Assembly: GCA_910592205.1 (NCBI GenBank)
Contig: CAJVPJ010000509.1
Location: 1-23,176 of the forward strand
Direction: 5' to 3'
Source of the DNA: Paraglomus occultum
Lineage: Eukaryota; Glomeromycota; Glomeromycetes; Paraglomerales; Paraglomeraceae
Length of the DNA: 23,176 bases
The translations under genes were made by a program, and so were the position numbers. The notes beneath the pieces were generated by a model, which was not told where the DNA came from, ran no database searches, and worked only from the letters and a program-made list of their open reading frames with translations. Shown here one piece after another: positions 8,120-18,863 of this stretch (position 1 is the first letter of the stretch; each line of letters opens with the position of its first letter).

Positions 8120-11100
8120 TCAGTTCAAGTATCCTTTACACGTTGGTGCTCCACATAAGCAAGGAATTTTGCTGTCTTCAATTGGGAACTGTGGTAGGAA
8201 GAGAAAAGAAAAAAGAAATACATAGGTAAGTGAAAAGAAGTAAAGTGTGTGTTGGATGCTGCCGAGTGAAGTAGGTAAGCGTGAACAATGCACATATACA
8301 CAATAAATTTCGTAAAACCAAAGGAGACTACCCTACCCCTCCCCTTGTTCACATTTATATATCCCATTTCCCTATTCTCTCTTACCTTATAATCATAAGT
8401 AATCTCTTCTCCAATCTCAATATCCCGTTTGGCGTATATTCCGATCTTTTTCTGACCATCGAGTGTTATAATCTTAGCAGTACAATTGGGCTGGATTAAG
8501 CAATATTGCATATACGATTGATGGTTAGAATAATAGAACGATAGTTAGAACAAGGTTTGGAATAGTGAATAGAAGTCATATATACAGTATGTTATTATGA
8601 AATGTTTGTAAGCTATGGGTTTTATTGCTTTAGAACACAGCGAAGTATACTGAAACTTCAATGCAGGTAGAAAGGTCCGTTGGAAGCAGATGATGAGTTG
8701 ATGAACGAGAGTGAGTCTGATCGTATTTTTACTAACGTTATTGAGATTGGTATTGCGGTTGACGCTGCATTTGATATTGGGGATATCATTATTCTTACTA
8801 TTATTCTCGTTATCGTTATCGTTATCGTTGTCGTTGATATGTTCATTATTGTCGTTATCATTGATACTACTCCTTTCCGTCCGCATACACTTATTACCCA
8901 AACCCACTCTGATCCAATTCCACTCCTCCCCATCACTCCCGACCGAACAATATGCAAACCTACCGAACACGAATGATTTATAAACCTCGCAATATTTCCC
9001 TTCTTAGTCGCATCAATAACAGTATCATCATCAATCCTAAACAAATACGACCCGCCAACACCTTCCTGTTCATATCTCCTTTCTCTATGGTCAGCCACCG
9101 ATTGTCTAACCACTTCTCCAACATATTCGATAACCATATCACTTGCATCGATATGCTCCATGGCGAATAAGCCCCAATCGTGTATCTGTGACTTGGCAAA
9201 TCGTAATTGTTTCTTACGTCCTTTGAGTTGGTTGAATTTTACAATGTCATTTGTATCGGCGGTACCAGGAGTGCGGTATTGGGCCATGTCTGCGAGAATT
9301 AATCGATTCTTGGCACGGTTGGTACGTGAGGTTATCCGAGTGGTTGTATTGGTAGATGACGGGACAGCGATATTGGGTGTTGAGACATTTGTGCGGTTAG
9401 CAACATGAGAGACGTATCGCATTTTTTGGGACAGCGGAATTATATAGCGGCCTTCTGTTCTTGCACACCCAGTTGCATGTGGGGATGGAGGCGGAGACGG
9501 CGTCTTTGTTGTTATGTAATCGACTAGCATTAGAATAATGACGACACGTTAGTAAGAATGATACATACTTTAGCCGTAACTAACCGGCCTTCACGATAAC
9601 CTAAACATAACATACCGAACGTAGTAACTGAATTGCCGCCGTCGAAAACCGTAGCAACTCCTTCCAATAATCCCTTCCCATCGACTCGTCCCGCTTTCTC
9701 CAACTCCAACGCCATCTTCAAATAATACAAGTCTTCCTCATCGACGACCTCGTCCTCTTCCAAATCCGGCAGCTGCTCCGCTTCGACGTCGAAATCTTCA
9801 TCCAGCGTAACCTCCCAGTCGCTTTCCTCTTCCTCCGCACTCTCATGTGGCTCGGTTTGAGATTTTGAAATTTGTGAAGAGGATATGATATCGATATCAG
9901 ACGTCGAACTCGAGGATGATATATCGGGTGTAACTTCATCCATAGGATGAGGTTTTGTCGGAGAAGATGAATGCGAACGTGGAGATGTCGTAGGTATCCA
10001 AAGACGCCGTGAATGTGAGATGGAAAGAGAGTTAAAGCTAGCCGATAGAGGTGGAGCCTTTATTGCTTCGTTTTCGGAAGATGATGAGCGATTAGATCTT
10101 GCGGTAGACATTTTTTGGGTCGATGACTTGAGTTTTGTTTGCTTGGACTGAGATTTTTGTTTTGGCCTCTGTTGTCTGACCACTTTCTTCCGTTCTCGCT
10201 TCGGATAATCGCTCCCACTTTCATCTTCACTACTACTAGTAAATTCAATGTTTCTTGTATTCCTTATTTTACGCGCTTTATCTTTATCTTCCTTTCCTGC
10301 TTTTCTTCCCTTTCTTTTAAGATCAATTTGATCATCTTCCAATTCATCGATTGCAATTATGTCAACAATATCATTATTCTTGTTACTCTCATACTCAGCA
10401 TCAGCTACTTCCAGTCCATTAACGACCCGTTCATTTTCGCGGCGGCGGAAATCTTTAAGAAAGTCGTCATCATCAGATGATGTAGATAAATAATCACGCA
10501 AACGTTGGGGATGAAAACGTTTTTCTGGTTTGTTTTGTATGCGGGTGGTAGCCAACGGTAATGGAGGTGATGGAACAGTTAGATGAGTTGGAGAGGAGAG
10601 AGACGAGTCCGAGTGAATTTCTCCCTCCTCTGACGAGGAAGAAGAAGTCGTATATTTAGTTTTGCGATTATGTTTGTGTGATTGATCATTATCTGACGAT
10701 GACGAAGAAGTGAAATCAATAGACCGAGGGCGACCTCGTTGCATTGCATTTCGGTTGTCTTCCTTAATATATGTTTTGGAAGATAATTCCGTTTCGGTAC
10801 GAGTACGTTTCTTGAACGATGGAAGTTTCTCGTTGTTCGTCGGTACCATACCGTCCTTGAATATCAATTTGCTTTCTCCTGGAGACGCTTCATTATTGCC
10901 AATAGACCGGGCTTCATTAACCAATTTAATCTTATACATCTTAGCCTGTCGTCGCTGCTGCAACCTTGGAGTCAGGAAGTCGTAAATATAAGGCACCACG
11001 ACTCGGTTCTTCACATCTTTCAAAAACACGTCCGCTAACTCTGTTTCGACCATCTTTCTTGAACGGTAAATTAATGCTGGAATGTCCAATGGTTCATCGA

Positions 11101-14007
11101 GAGACGTCTCAATATTAATTGATGATTTCTGATTTGGTGCGGAAGAGTTAGTAGCAGTGGTGTGATTTGATATTGACTGATCAGGAATCTTGGCTTCGTG
11201 AAAAGTCATCTCAAGACGATAGCCGAAGAGTAATTTATCGTCAAGGGCAGACATGCAACGGCGAGCATGAGATTCCATACGAAAGGCTATGTACCAATAC
11301 TTGTCCGTATAATAAATCTAAGCGGGAAATTTGAAAAGCACAAGATTATTGGGAAAAGAATATTTGAGTTAAGGACACACTTCACACAATTATAATGGAG
11401 AACCAACCTCTTCAGGATCGTACGATTCAAAATATCCCTTTACGTCTTCAAGCCTTATTTTAGGATATGGTAAACAAGAGAAAGGAATTGTTATGTAGGG
11501 TCTTTTTTCATCGTCATCAGTTCTTGGCCGAAGCTATATACAAAAATTGATCCGATTAGGGCATTAGCTGTGGTTTGATTTCACGCACAAGAAACATACG
11601 CTGATTACGAGAATATCACTTACTTTGTGATCCTTTCCATCCTTATAGTTATCCTGGTCTCTATCCCGATCTCTATCCTTGTCCCTATCTTTATCGCGTA
11701 CTCTACCCCTTCCTCTCCGTCTCTCATCATCTCGACTCCCAGTCCGTCCACTCTCACTTTGACTACTTCCATTGGAAGAGTACCAACTCCGACTTCTCCT
11801 TTCTGATCGTATTCTATCTTTTCGCCTGCCACTTTCTCTGTTCCTGTCTCTGTCTCTGTCCCTGTCCCTATCCCTGTCTCTGTCCCTATCCCTGTCCCTG
11901 TCTCTGTCTCTGTCTCTGTCTCTGCCTCTGTCCCTGTCTCTGTCTCTATCCCTCTCCTTAATTCTTTCTCTCCTCTTGTCTTTATCTCTCTCCCTCTCTC
12001 CTCTTTCTCTTTCCCATTCTCTATCTCTTCCTTTCCTATCTTTATCTCCTCTCCGCTCTCTCTCTCTTGATTCTCTCGACCGAGTCCTTCGATGTGGACG
12101 ATAGCAATCACTACCGCGATGATTCCAACCTTCGTCATAACTAGAATCGATTTCGCCCTCTTCTTTGCCTTCGGATAAGTCTCTCTGGCTACTTTTTATA
12201 TTCTGTGTAGACGCGGATGGGCTTATGGCATTAGTCTGTTGTGTCTCTTTCAGCACGGATTTACCATGTAATTTGCTATCTCTTGAAGGTGAAGTCCCTT
12301 GCCGCAAAACGGTATGCCCAATTGTGCTATTAGGTGAGAGATATGTTTCGCCTGACCTTTTATGGAGGCTATGATTATTTATATTGTCCTGAGTTGCATT
12401 GGCGAATTTGTTCCTTAAAGTGTCAAGTGAGAGTGGAGGCGGCGGATCTGTTGGACGTTCTATGGGAGGTGCAGCTGGGGGTTGTATTGGCACTGGTGAG
12501 AGTGAAGGTGGTGTAGGAGCGTCGCCTATTTCCATATCGTCATTGGCTGAAGATGGCGTGGCAGCTCCTATTTGGGTTTCTGAGGTATATTTTGCAAGAG
12601 GGGCGATCATTGCATCATACGCCGCTTTTAACGTAACACCTTTTATTAAGTTGATAAACGGTGGCAATAAATGAACGAGACAGTATAAGTCATTATATTT
12701 AATTTCTGAGCAGCACCGAACGTTCCCATTCCCCATAAATCTTTCAAGTCTCTCTCCTCTCCACATACTCACCTTCAGGATCAAACTCAACTTTAACTCT
12801 TTCATTTCCAATCTTTCGTCCATTTCCTTCCTTTACCGCCCGACGCGCTGCAGCACGCGCATCTTCCCCGTAGTAGGTCACTGTGGCGAGGCCCAAGCTT
12901 TCGCCAGTAACAGGGTGTATTTCGAGTTTTACCCTAACATCATCCCCGTAGTTGGAAAAGATAGAAGCAACTTGACGATCGGTAGTTATTGGGGGAATGT
13001 TGGAAACGAAGACGGAGGCCGGTTGTGGTGAACCAAAACGGAGATCGGGCTATTTGTGAGGAAGGTGAATGAAGGATTGGTTGAGAACAAAAAGACGGAC
13101 AAGAAAAACGGAATAGAACTCGGCACGATATGAAAACGTCAATTTAATTAGAAAATTAGAGATTGGCTAACACTTTCAAAAAAAATTTTTTTTCTTCATA
13201 TTCCAAAATATTAAAACACTTACTATGAAGTCCACGGGTTCTAAAGCAGTCAAATACACCTGTCGCAAGGGTGTCGATCCAAAGTTATTAAGTTCCAATC
13301 GTGGATCTGTAGGAATTATTGGAGCATGCTTTTTGGACAGGTGAAATGAAGCAGGTATTTATGATACGGAAGAATTGAGTATAAATCGCGGTAAACGAAC
13401 ATCGAATAATTGAAGTTTGAATAAAGAGGATTGAAGAATTAATGCAACTGATAAGTGTCGAATAAATGAAAATAACCAATTAATATTGAAAGAATTTTAA
13501 ACGTGCTATCTCGAAGTGTTCGTCGGTTGGCATACGTACATTCTGTAGGGTTTCTCCACTGTATCGATATATGGGCTCTTTACTAGATTTCGTGGAACTG
13601 CTATCGAGTATTGGATCATATGTACAACGAAAATTACGGACAATTGATGGTGACTTGTGTGTTTGTTGAAGCTTTTGATGCTGCTTGTGAGTATTTTGCT
13701 GTTGTGTGCTTGTGTGCGATTGCGAGTCTTGTGAAAATTGCGACTGTTCTTCTCGAGGTGTTTGTTGGAAGTGTTGTGATTGCGTGGTTGCTGGTTGTTG
13801 TTCTTCTTCTTGCTGTTGCTGCTGCTGCTCCGATAACGATTGCTTGCCACCTAGAATTTCGTCTTCTCGAAATCTATATATATCAGCACTTAGTGGGGCT
13901 GTTGTAGGTAGTTCTAATACCGGAAAATAGTCCATTGTTTGGCTACTCGACGCTATTTCATTATTATTGTTGCTCTGTGTTGTGTGATCTGAGCCAACAT
14001 TTGACAT
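8120..14007 (-). CDS. SET1: Histone H3-K4 methyltransferase SET1 (COMPASS catalytic subunit)
   Basis: Nine exons from ATG 14007: 13540-14007, 13224-13328, 12773-13049, 11624-12639, 11408-11533, 9569-11317, 8964-9503, 8386-8490, 8120-8188; together 4455 nt, 1484 aa. The N-terminus is Gln-rich, with [11 protein letters not shown]. An RRM lies near 203-283 (ASVFVSNI...[11 protein letters not shown]), followed by a long Arg-Asp repeat. A second RRM-like unit is near 634-705 ([16 protein letters not shown]...DKYWYIAFR), then a Ser-rich acidic linker. The n-SET has [13 protein letters not shown] and the WDR5/Swd3-binding motif GCARTEGRY. The SET domain (about 1330-1465) has [23 protein letters not shown] and the catalytic-site Tyr in YDYK; the post-SET is [13 protein letters not shown]. 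It methylates histone H3 lysine 4 in nuclear COMPASS at active genes. The junctions after codon 156 and at 9504/9569 are my best choices among alternatives. Confidence 0.95.
8491..8963 (-). other. Long SET1 intron inside the NHSC/PNC motif
   Basis: This 473-nt intron separates RFINHSCS from PNCTAKI in the SET domain, with donor GTAGGT and acceptor TTAATCCAG. It is several times longer than most introns in the window and holds a CGTTAT hexamer run on the plus strand (about 8808-8826). The reading frame stays open for about 100 codons into it, so unspliced message would make a protein cut short inside the catalytic domain. Confidence 0.75.
11841..11956. repeat. Hexanucleotide CTCTGT/CCCTGT microsatellite in SET1 coding sequence
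   Basis: About 19 tandem hexamers, mostly CTCTGT, CCCTGT and CCCTAT on the plus strand, encode the Arg-Asp alternating tract of SET1 on the minus strand. Interruptions are synonymous (AGA/AGG) or give Gly, so the tract is kept as RD repeats while the DNA drifts. The CT-rich strand continues more loosely to about 12070. Length may vary between isolates by slippage in steps of two residues. Confidence 0.85.
13794..13831. repeat. Trinucleotide run coding for Gln/Glu in SET1
   Basis: TTG/CTG/CTT triplets on the plus strand encode a run of six Gln followed by Glu and Gln in the SET1 N-terminal low-complexity region. Confidence 0.7.
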
Positions 14008-14118
14008 TTTATTGAATATTAATGATTAATCTTCGTAAGGTGTAAGAAATGCACAGCCTACACACAGTATTTGGGCGTCCCTGTGATGTGATACGAATTT
14101 GAGTCGTACAATATAAAT
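14008..14118. promoter_or_regulatory. Short divergent upstream region between SET1 and the next gene
   Basis: Only 111 bp lie between the SET1 start codon (minus) and the proposed start of the plus-strand gene at 14119, so the two probably share regulatory DNA. It is AT-rich, with ATATAAATA at 14111-14119 immediately before the plus-strand start. No specific factor site can be named. Confidence 0.35.
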
Positions 14119-14822
14119 ATGTTGGGTAAAATTTTATATTAAACGAATATAAATAATAAAATAACGGAATAACTTAATTGATTAATAGACACGTTCTCTC
14201 TGAAGGCTTTGTATCCAGAAGACTTGAAGGAACGCATGGTTGCAAAATTCTTTCATAACGTCTATAAATTCGAGAGAATGGATTGTTGCATTTGTAGCAA
14301 GTATTCCAACTTTAATAAAACGATTGACGTCGGGTCGCTAAAAACTTTCCGTATTTTTGGACAATGACAGAGAACATACAAAAAATTAACCTAAATTTCA
14401 ATTACTAATCCCACCTTTAACAGGTCAACTTGATCGGACACTTTGCCATCCGGACGGGGCGTATTTCAAATATGATGTATGGTAAATACGCGTAAATGAC
14501 GTGAAAACTAGTCCGATGATTGGGTAGGGCGAAATGATAGATGTACTATGGAAGAGTTTAGCGAACGTTTGAAGACAAGACAACAATCGCTACACAGCTG
14601 CTTGGCGAGAGAAGTCATCATCTTATGAACTGGCATCAAGATCATGAACGAATGCGAGACTAACAGCAAGTTAAACGTTTAAAGAAGTTAATAGGTGAAC
14701 GTTTAGTCACAGGGAGGACGCCTGTGAAGGTTCTTTATACAGCAGAGTATGATGCCCAATCCGTTGCAAATTATTTGTTAAATTTGATTACAGTCAGTTA
14801 TGTCAAGCGAGTTAAAGTATAA
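14119..14822 (+). pseudogene. Unrecognised four-exon gene with an in-frame TAA
   Basis: Exons 14119-14125 (7 nt, ATGTTGG), 14189-14350, 14424-14476 and 14562-14822 join in matching phases. The product starts MLDTFSLKALYPEDLKERMV and contains a Cys cluster (MDCCICSKYSNFNKTID). It then reads LDRTLCHPDGAYFKYD and LLGERSHHLMNWHQDHERMR, and ends VLYTAEYDAQSVANYLLNLI, TAA at 14820-14822. Inside the last exon a TAA at 14661-14663 falls between ...HERMRD and QQVKRLKKLIGERL. Both sides are clearly the same frame and protein-like, so a CAA or similar codon has probably become a stop. The product would be about 160 aa if read through and 107 aa if terminated. Function unknown; the Cys pairs could bind a metal. 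The 7-nt first exon is the least certain part. Confidence 0.5.
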
Positions 14823-14913
14823 TGATTAATTTATTAAGAGCATAACATTATAACATGTCGATATCTCTTGCTAGTTATTATACACTTAACAAAAGTTGAA
14901 TATTAAAATTTAA

Positions 14914-15738
14914 TTAAACTTGATTAAATTGACTGTCTACTCCAGGCGCGAGGAAGGCAGCGTGTCCAAGAACCAAGACAGCAGAAGCACCTGTGTGTGA
15001 AAAGCAATAAGTAAAAGACATACGTAACGAGACAGTAGAATACACCGAAGCTGATAGCCACGAATTCTCATATAAATCCCAAGTTCGCATACTTACCAAC
15101 GATCCAGAATATGGCCGACCCAGCAGATGAGATCCACAAGAGAGGAACAGAAATGAAAATGAGACCAGAATAAAGTTGCTTTTGAGTGATCACAAACGAT
15201 TGGAAGACAAAAGGCTCATTTGGGGGGAGTTTACGAATGAAGTTAAGTCCGAAAACAAGGAAAATGATCGTGAATAAAAGCCAAAAATTCGTAATTCTGG
15301 AAACAATGGGAAGAGGTTAGCTAATAAAAACGATATTAACTAAACAATTACGGCTTACTTACAAGCAATAGATGAGTAAACCAAGAACAACCAGAATATA
15401 ATTAGATTGGAAGTAAGTTAGATTATAGGATAGACGTTGGGTGATATCTAAAATAATATCGATATTAAAAAATCTGTTAAATCAAACATAGCTTGGACCC
15501 GAAATCACAGAAATTCTACGTATTTCCTTTCAGTCTACATACCAACCATTCCAGACGGCTTGGAAAACCTCTCTCTATCAAAGAATTCACTAGGCGGTCT
15601 CAGGTTACTCAACTTGTCATTCTTCAGTCGAGTTAAAAGTGAACGTCGTTCAGGCGAGATGGGGAGAGCATCCATAACCGACTCTGGATTTATAAAGCTT
15701 GCTGGCATATTGGATGAAGACGCTGAAGAGGAAGACAT
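14914..15738 (-). CDS. PRA1 (prenylated Rab acceptor) family membrane protein
   Basis: Exons 15543-15738, 15363-15447, 15097-15296 and 14914-14990 total 558 nt, 185 aa, with whole-codon fit and good GTATGT/GTAAGT donors. After a Ser-rich cytosolic start comes the family signature: LRPPSEFFDRERFSKP, then RLSYNLTYFQSNY directly before the first long hydrophobic hairpin (about 83-117). A polar loop (RKLPPNEPFVFQS) precedes a second hydrophobic hairpin (about 137-176). PRA1/Yip3 proteins sit in ER-Golgi membranes, bind prenylated Rab GTPases and assist vesicle transport; length and two-hairpin topology match. It converges on the plus-strand gene ending 91 bp away. The start is the first ATG of the open exon. 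Exact paralogue not determined. Confidence 0.85.
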
Positions 15739-16646
15739 GTTAAAAATGAATATGGAGGATAGTAAGCGGCTCGTTGGTTATAATTTTTTGGCCTATCGAG
15801 AGGATGCACAGTGACGGTAAGCGATCTTTATAAGAGATAAAACCGGGTTTTTGTCATCCGAAGTGAGTAGTACAGAACGTTCCAAAACAGGCTGGGCTTT
15901 GCTATCGCTATTATTATTACCCTTGATTTAGTATTGGTGGCACACAGCTGTGGCTCATGTTCATTGACTAAAATCGATTTCGTAATGAAAAATTACGTTT
16001 TTCAAAAACTCTAATGTCGTATGTACTATGTAAGTAATGTAAAAATAACGCGAATAGTTATTATAATGAGGTGAGTGAATATTAAACATATCATAACTCG
16101 TTTTCGAAAATTACCTTCAAGGAACAAAGGTTCTTTTAATATATGTTACTAAAAATTCCCAGATTTTATATTTTATGAAAAGACATTAAGTATAGAATTA
16201 TGTTAATATACTTTTTTATTAAAATTAACAAACATTGAAGTAAGATCTATTGTTGCAGCATAAATTGGTTGTTGACAAGTAATATTTTTTGAATTCGTTT
16301 CTAACAAATGGGCGAATATTATAAAGAAAATATTCTTATACTTGATAACTTTTTTTTTCTTTCTCAGCAATCATTCCGATTCTTGTGGCTGCAGCGATAA
16401 TTTCTTCTTTCAATTCAGTGTCAATAATTCAAAGGAGGAAAGGACCAAGTGGATTTTTACAGATCAATTCGAAGATTTAGTTGACTAGCACGTTATAATA
16501 GAAGAGCTCCGGACGAAATGTATATTTTTTAATATTTACGCGTTATATTCCATAAAGTCACGTTTGTTTGCATTTTACCTCGTCCGTTTTTACGTATCTT
16601 TTTCTATATAATTTATTTCGTCTGTATTCTATAATTTGCTTTTTTT
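15739..16646. other. Intergenic between PRA1 gene and next ORF
   Basis: AT-rich DNA with several T/A runs and no convincing exon on either strand. It should contain the PRA1 promoter (near 15740-15950) and the 3' end of the transcript that starts farther right on the minus strand. Confidence 0.4.
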
Positions 16647-16961
16647 TTATAAAAATTTTTTCCCCAAGTAGATAATAGCGTAGGATTCAACCGCACTACG
16701 GCCGATTTCGAGACTGCGCATGGCTATATCGATGATGCGATCTTTGTTCGGGAAGAAAGTGGCCATGGCGATATTCAGAAGGCGAGATGCTTTCTGGTGA
16801 TCGCGGTAAAGGCTGTCGAATTTACATACGAGCCCGGTATAGAAAGTATCAGGAAACATCTCGGCGGAATCGGTGCGAGTTATCGATTGAAGTTTGCGAC
16901 TAAATGTTTTGATTATCAACATTCCATTGAAGTTCGTCAGCGATCGATTGTGCGCGTTCAA
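16647..16961 (-). CDS. Unrecognised helical protein, probably the last exon
   Basis: An open frame ends with TAA at 16647-16649. It encodes a strongly protein-like helical sequence: SAEMFPDTFYTGLVCKFDSL, then NIAMATFFPNKDRIIDIAMR and SAVESYAIIYLGKKFL. No ATG occurs upstream of codon 14 (GMLII). The frame stays open to a TGA near 16995, so this may be a terminal exon whose upstream exons were not found. A second minus-strand frame in 16900-16985 (LERAQSIADELQWNVDN) also looks coding, which leaves a frame break possible. GC content is higher than in the flanking DNA. Function not recognised. Confidence 0.4.
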   Translation of the reverse strand: MNAHNRSLTNFNGMLIIKTFSRKLQSITRTDSAEMFPDTFYTGLVCKFDSLYRDHQKASRLLNIAMATFFPNKDRIIDIAMRSLEIGRSAVESYAIIYLGKKFL

Positions 16962-17365
16962 GGCAGTTGGGTGAATTGTTACTTTATTGTCGGTTCATGA
17001 TCTAACCCTTCGATTTTGTCTGTTTTGTGACGTATACTTCTTTGCATATCTTGCTATCGAACTTTATTCTGCATAATAATAATAACAGTATTTAACGAAA
17101 TTCTGGTAATTGGTAAACTATTCTATTTCTTATTTTATTATTGGCCTCATCACGTTTCTTCTATTAGGAACGATGAATACCTGAAGAAAAATAATTTTCG
17201 GCCACGATGAGAAAAGCCCCACCATTCATAGAATGATATCAACGTAATATGATAACAGATGCATAATACAGAATATATTATTTTATTGATAGTTCAAGCT
17301 ATCAATTGAATTATATATTAAAAATTAGAATGATGGGAATGTCCGAGAATACTTGTTCGAATGAA
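16962..17365. other. Intergenic 3' of the OTC gene
   Basis: No firm gene. A short minus-strand frame near 17000-17070 (SIARYAKKYTSQNRQNRRV) might be an exon of the unrecognised ORF at 16647. Otherwise AT-rich flank. Confidence 0.3.
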
Positions 17366-18863
17366 TTAATCAAAGCTTTTCTTGACCAACAAGGCATCAA
17401 TGACAGCAAGAATGGTCCATTTTCTGTTCTCTGCTTCTTCGAAGACGACCGATCTTGGTGAATAAAAGACCTAAACAATTGTTGTAGTTGTGAGTACAAG
17501 TCATACTAGTCTCTTGGATAACTTGAATAATCGATAGGCATTCCTACCTCATCATCGACTTCTTCACTCTTACGGGGCAAACAATGCATAAACTTCCAGT
17601 CTGGTTTAGCGCCACCTTGTTCAGCTAATGACATTGTAACCTGAAATCCCGCAAAGTCCTTTAATCTCTGAAGTTTTTCGCTTTCTTGACCCATACTTAT
17701 CCTGTTAAATTAGACAAACCCAAATCAGTATCCCGTTCATAATCAGTTATGCACTATATTTTCTAGCTTTAATTTCTGCTGCTCACCAAGTGTCAGTGAC
17801 AATAATATCGGCATCTTTAACAGCCTCTTTAGGAGCGGTAGTAAAACTCAGTTCACTACCACTATTTTTAGCCTCTTTCTTGGCTATTTCAACAACATCA
17901 GCATCTGGTTGATAGTTCTTAGGAGTAGCCGCACTAAAGTGAATTCCTAGTTTGGGAAATGTAACCAGCATACTATGGAGCATGTTGTTCCCGTCCCCAA
18001 TCCACGCGACTTTTAGTCCAGGGAGAAAATCTTTGGGATGGTGGAGATGTGATATGTATTCCGAATCCGTGTCTGAATGGGGACCAAATACTTCATGCAT
18101 TGTCATCAAATCAGCCAATATTTGGGTTGGGTGGTATTTATCCGAAAGGGCATTGATTATAGGGACTGAAGAGTATTTCGCAAGTACCTAAACAAGTAAG
18201 TGAAGTGTCAATTTTAATTGATATAGAAACCCAGCAAGTCATCTGAATAGCGATCTGAAACGGGCTCATAGCTTTTACGATCTCTATACATTTTGACTCC
18301 ATTAATTACCTCAATGTCGCTATGCGGACCAACTCTAGCCATAATTCCATCTGCCATACTTGATATTACTTTAGCCGTATCCAACAACGATTCATTGACA
18401 CCCAACTGAATATCCTGTGATCCCAAGAACATTGGAGTGCCACCTGCCAGTACAGTAACGACAAGTGTAGGGATTAATATATGGATTCTCATATCCATTC
18501 AAGCATTTTCTTTAGACCATGTAATGTAAAATAAACAGTACCAAGATAAGCAGTGGCGCTTTCAGTAGCAACTCGAGTCCTAGTTGACCTCTTCGAGAAC
18601 GTCAACGCAAGCGTCTTTCCCTTTAATGGCTCTCCTGAACCTTTTCCAGCATATTTGGCATTATATTTATGTTGGATAGCCGATCTAAGCAAGTTATAAA
18701 TCTGCGATTGAGACAAATCTGCCAAGGTTATCAAATGAGGGATAGCTTTCTTCTGAGTCGATAGGACATGATGGTATCTTGCGGCGTTGTAGATATGTCC
18801 TCTACGGCGGACTAGTTGGTTGGCAGACGTAGTTGCCAAACGTTGGAGGAATAAGTGAGGCAT
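17366..18863 (-). CDS. ARG3: Ornithine carbamoyltransferase, mitochondrial
   Basis: Exons 18542-18863, 18310-18443, 17787-18187, 17548-17701 and 17366-17470 total 1116 nt, 371 aa. It joins carbamoyl phosphate and ornithine to citrulline in arginine synthesis. The carbamoyl-phosphate loop is SKRSTRTRV, followed by [10 protein letters not shown] across the first splice. Then come [31 protein letters not shown] (carbamoyl-phosphate contacts), [14 protein letters not shown], and the ornithine motif HCLPRK with the catalytic Cys. The end is [20 protein letters not shown]. Met at 18863 is chosen because it begins a basic, acid-free leader ([20 protein letters not shown]) like a mitochondrial targeting peptide. 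The frame extends upstream to 18989, giving an unlikely longer form. Length fits fungal enzymes with leader. No frame break and all key motifs present, so it should be active. Confidence 0.95.

Noticed and set aside
8680-9408. Several plus-strand open frames opposite the SET domain
   Set aside because: They mirror SET1 exons and its long intron, show no protein-like features of their own, and the SET1 frame is certain.
11841-12070. CRISPR-like appearance of regular short repeats
   Set aside because: The repeats are contiguous hexamers without spacers inside a eukaryotic coding exon.
11772-12104. Plus-strand open frame of Leu-Ser repeats
   Set aside because: It is the antisense reading of the Arg-Asp hexamer repeat in SET1; repeats that lack stops on one strand often lack them on the other.
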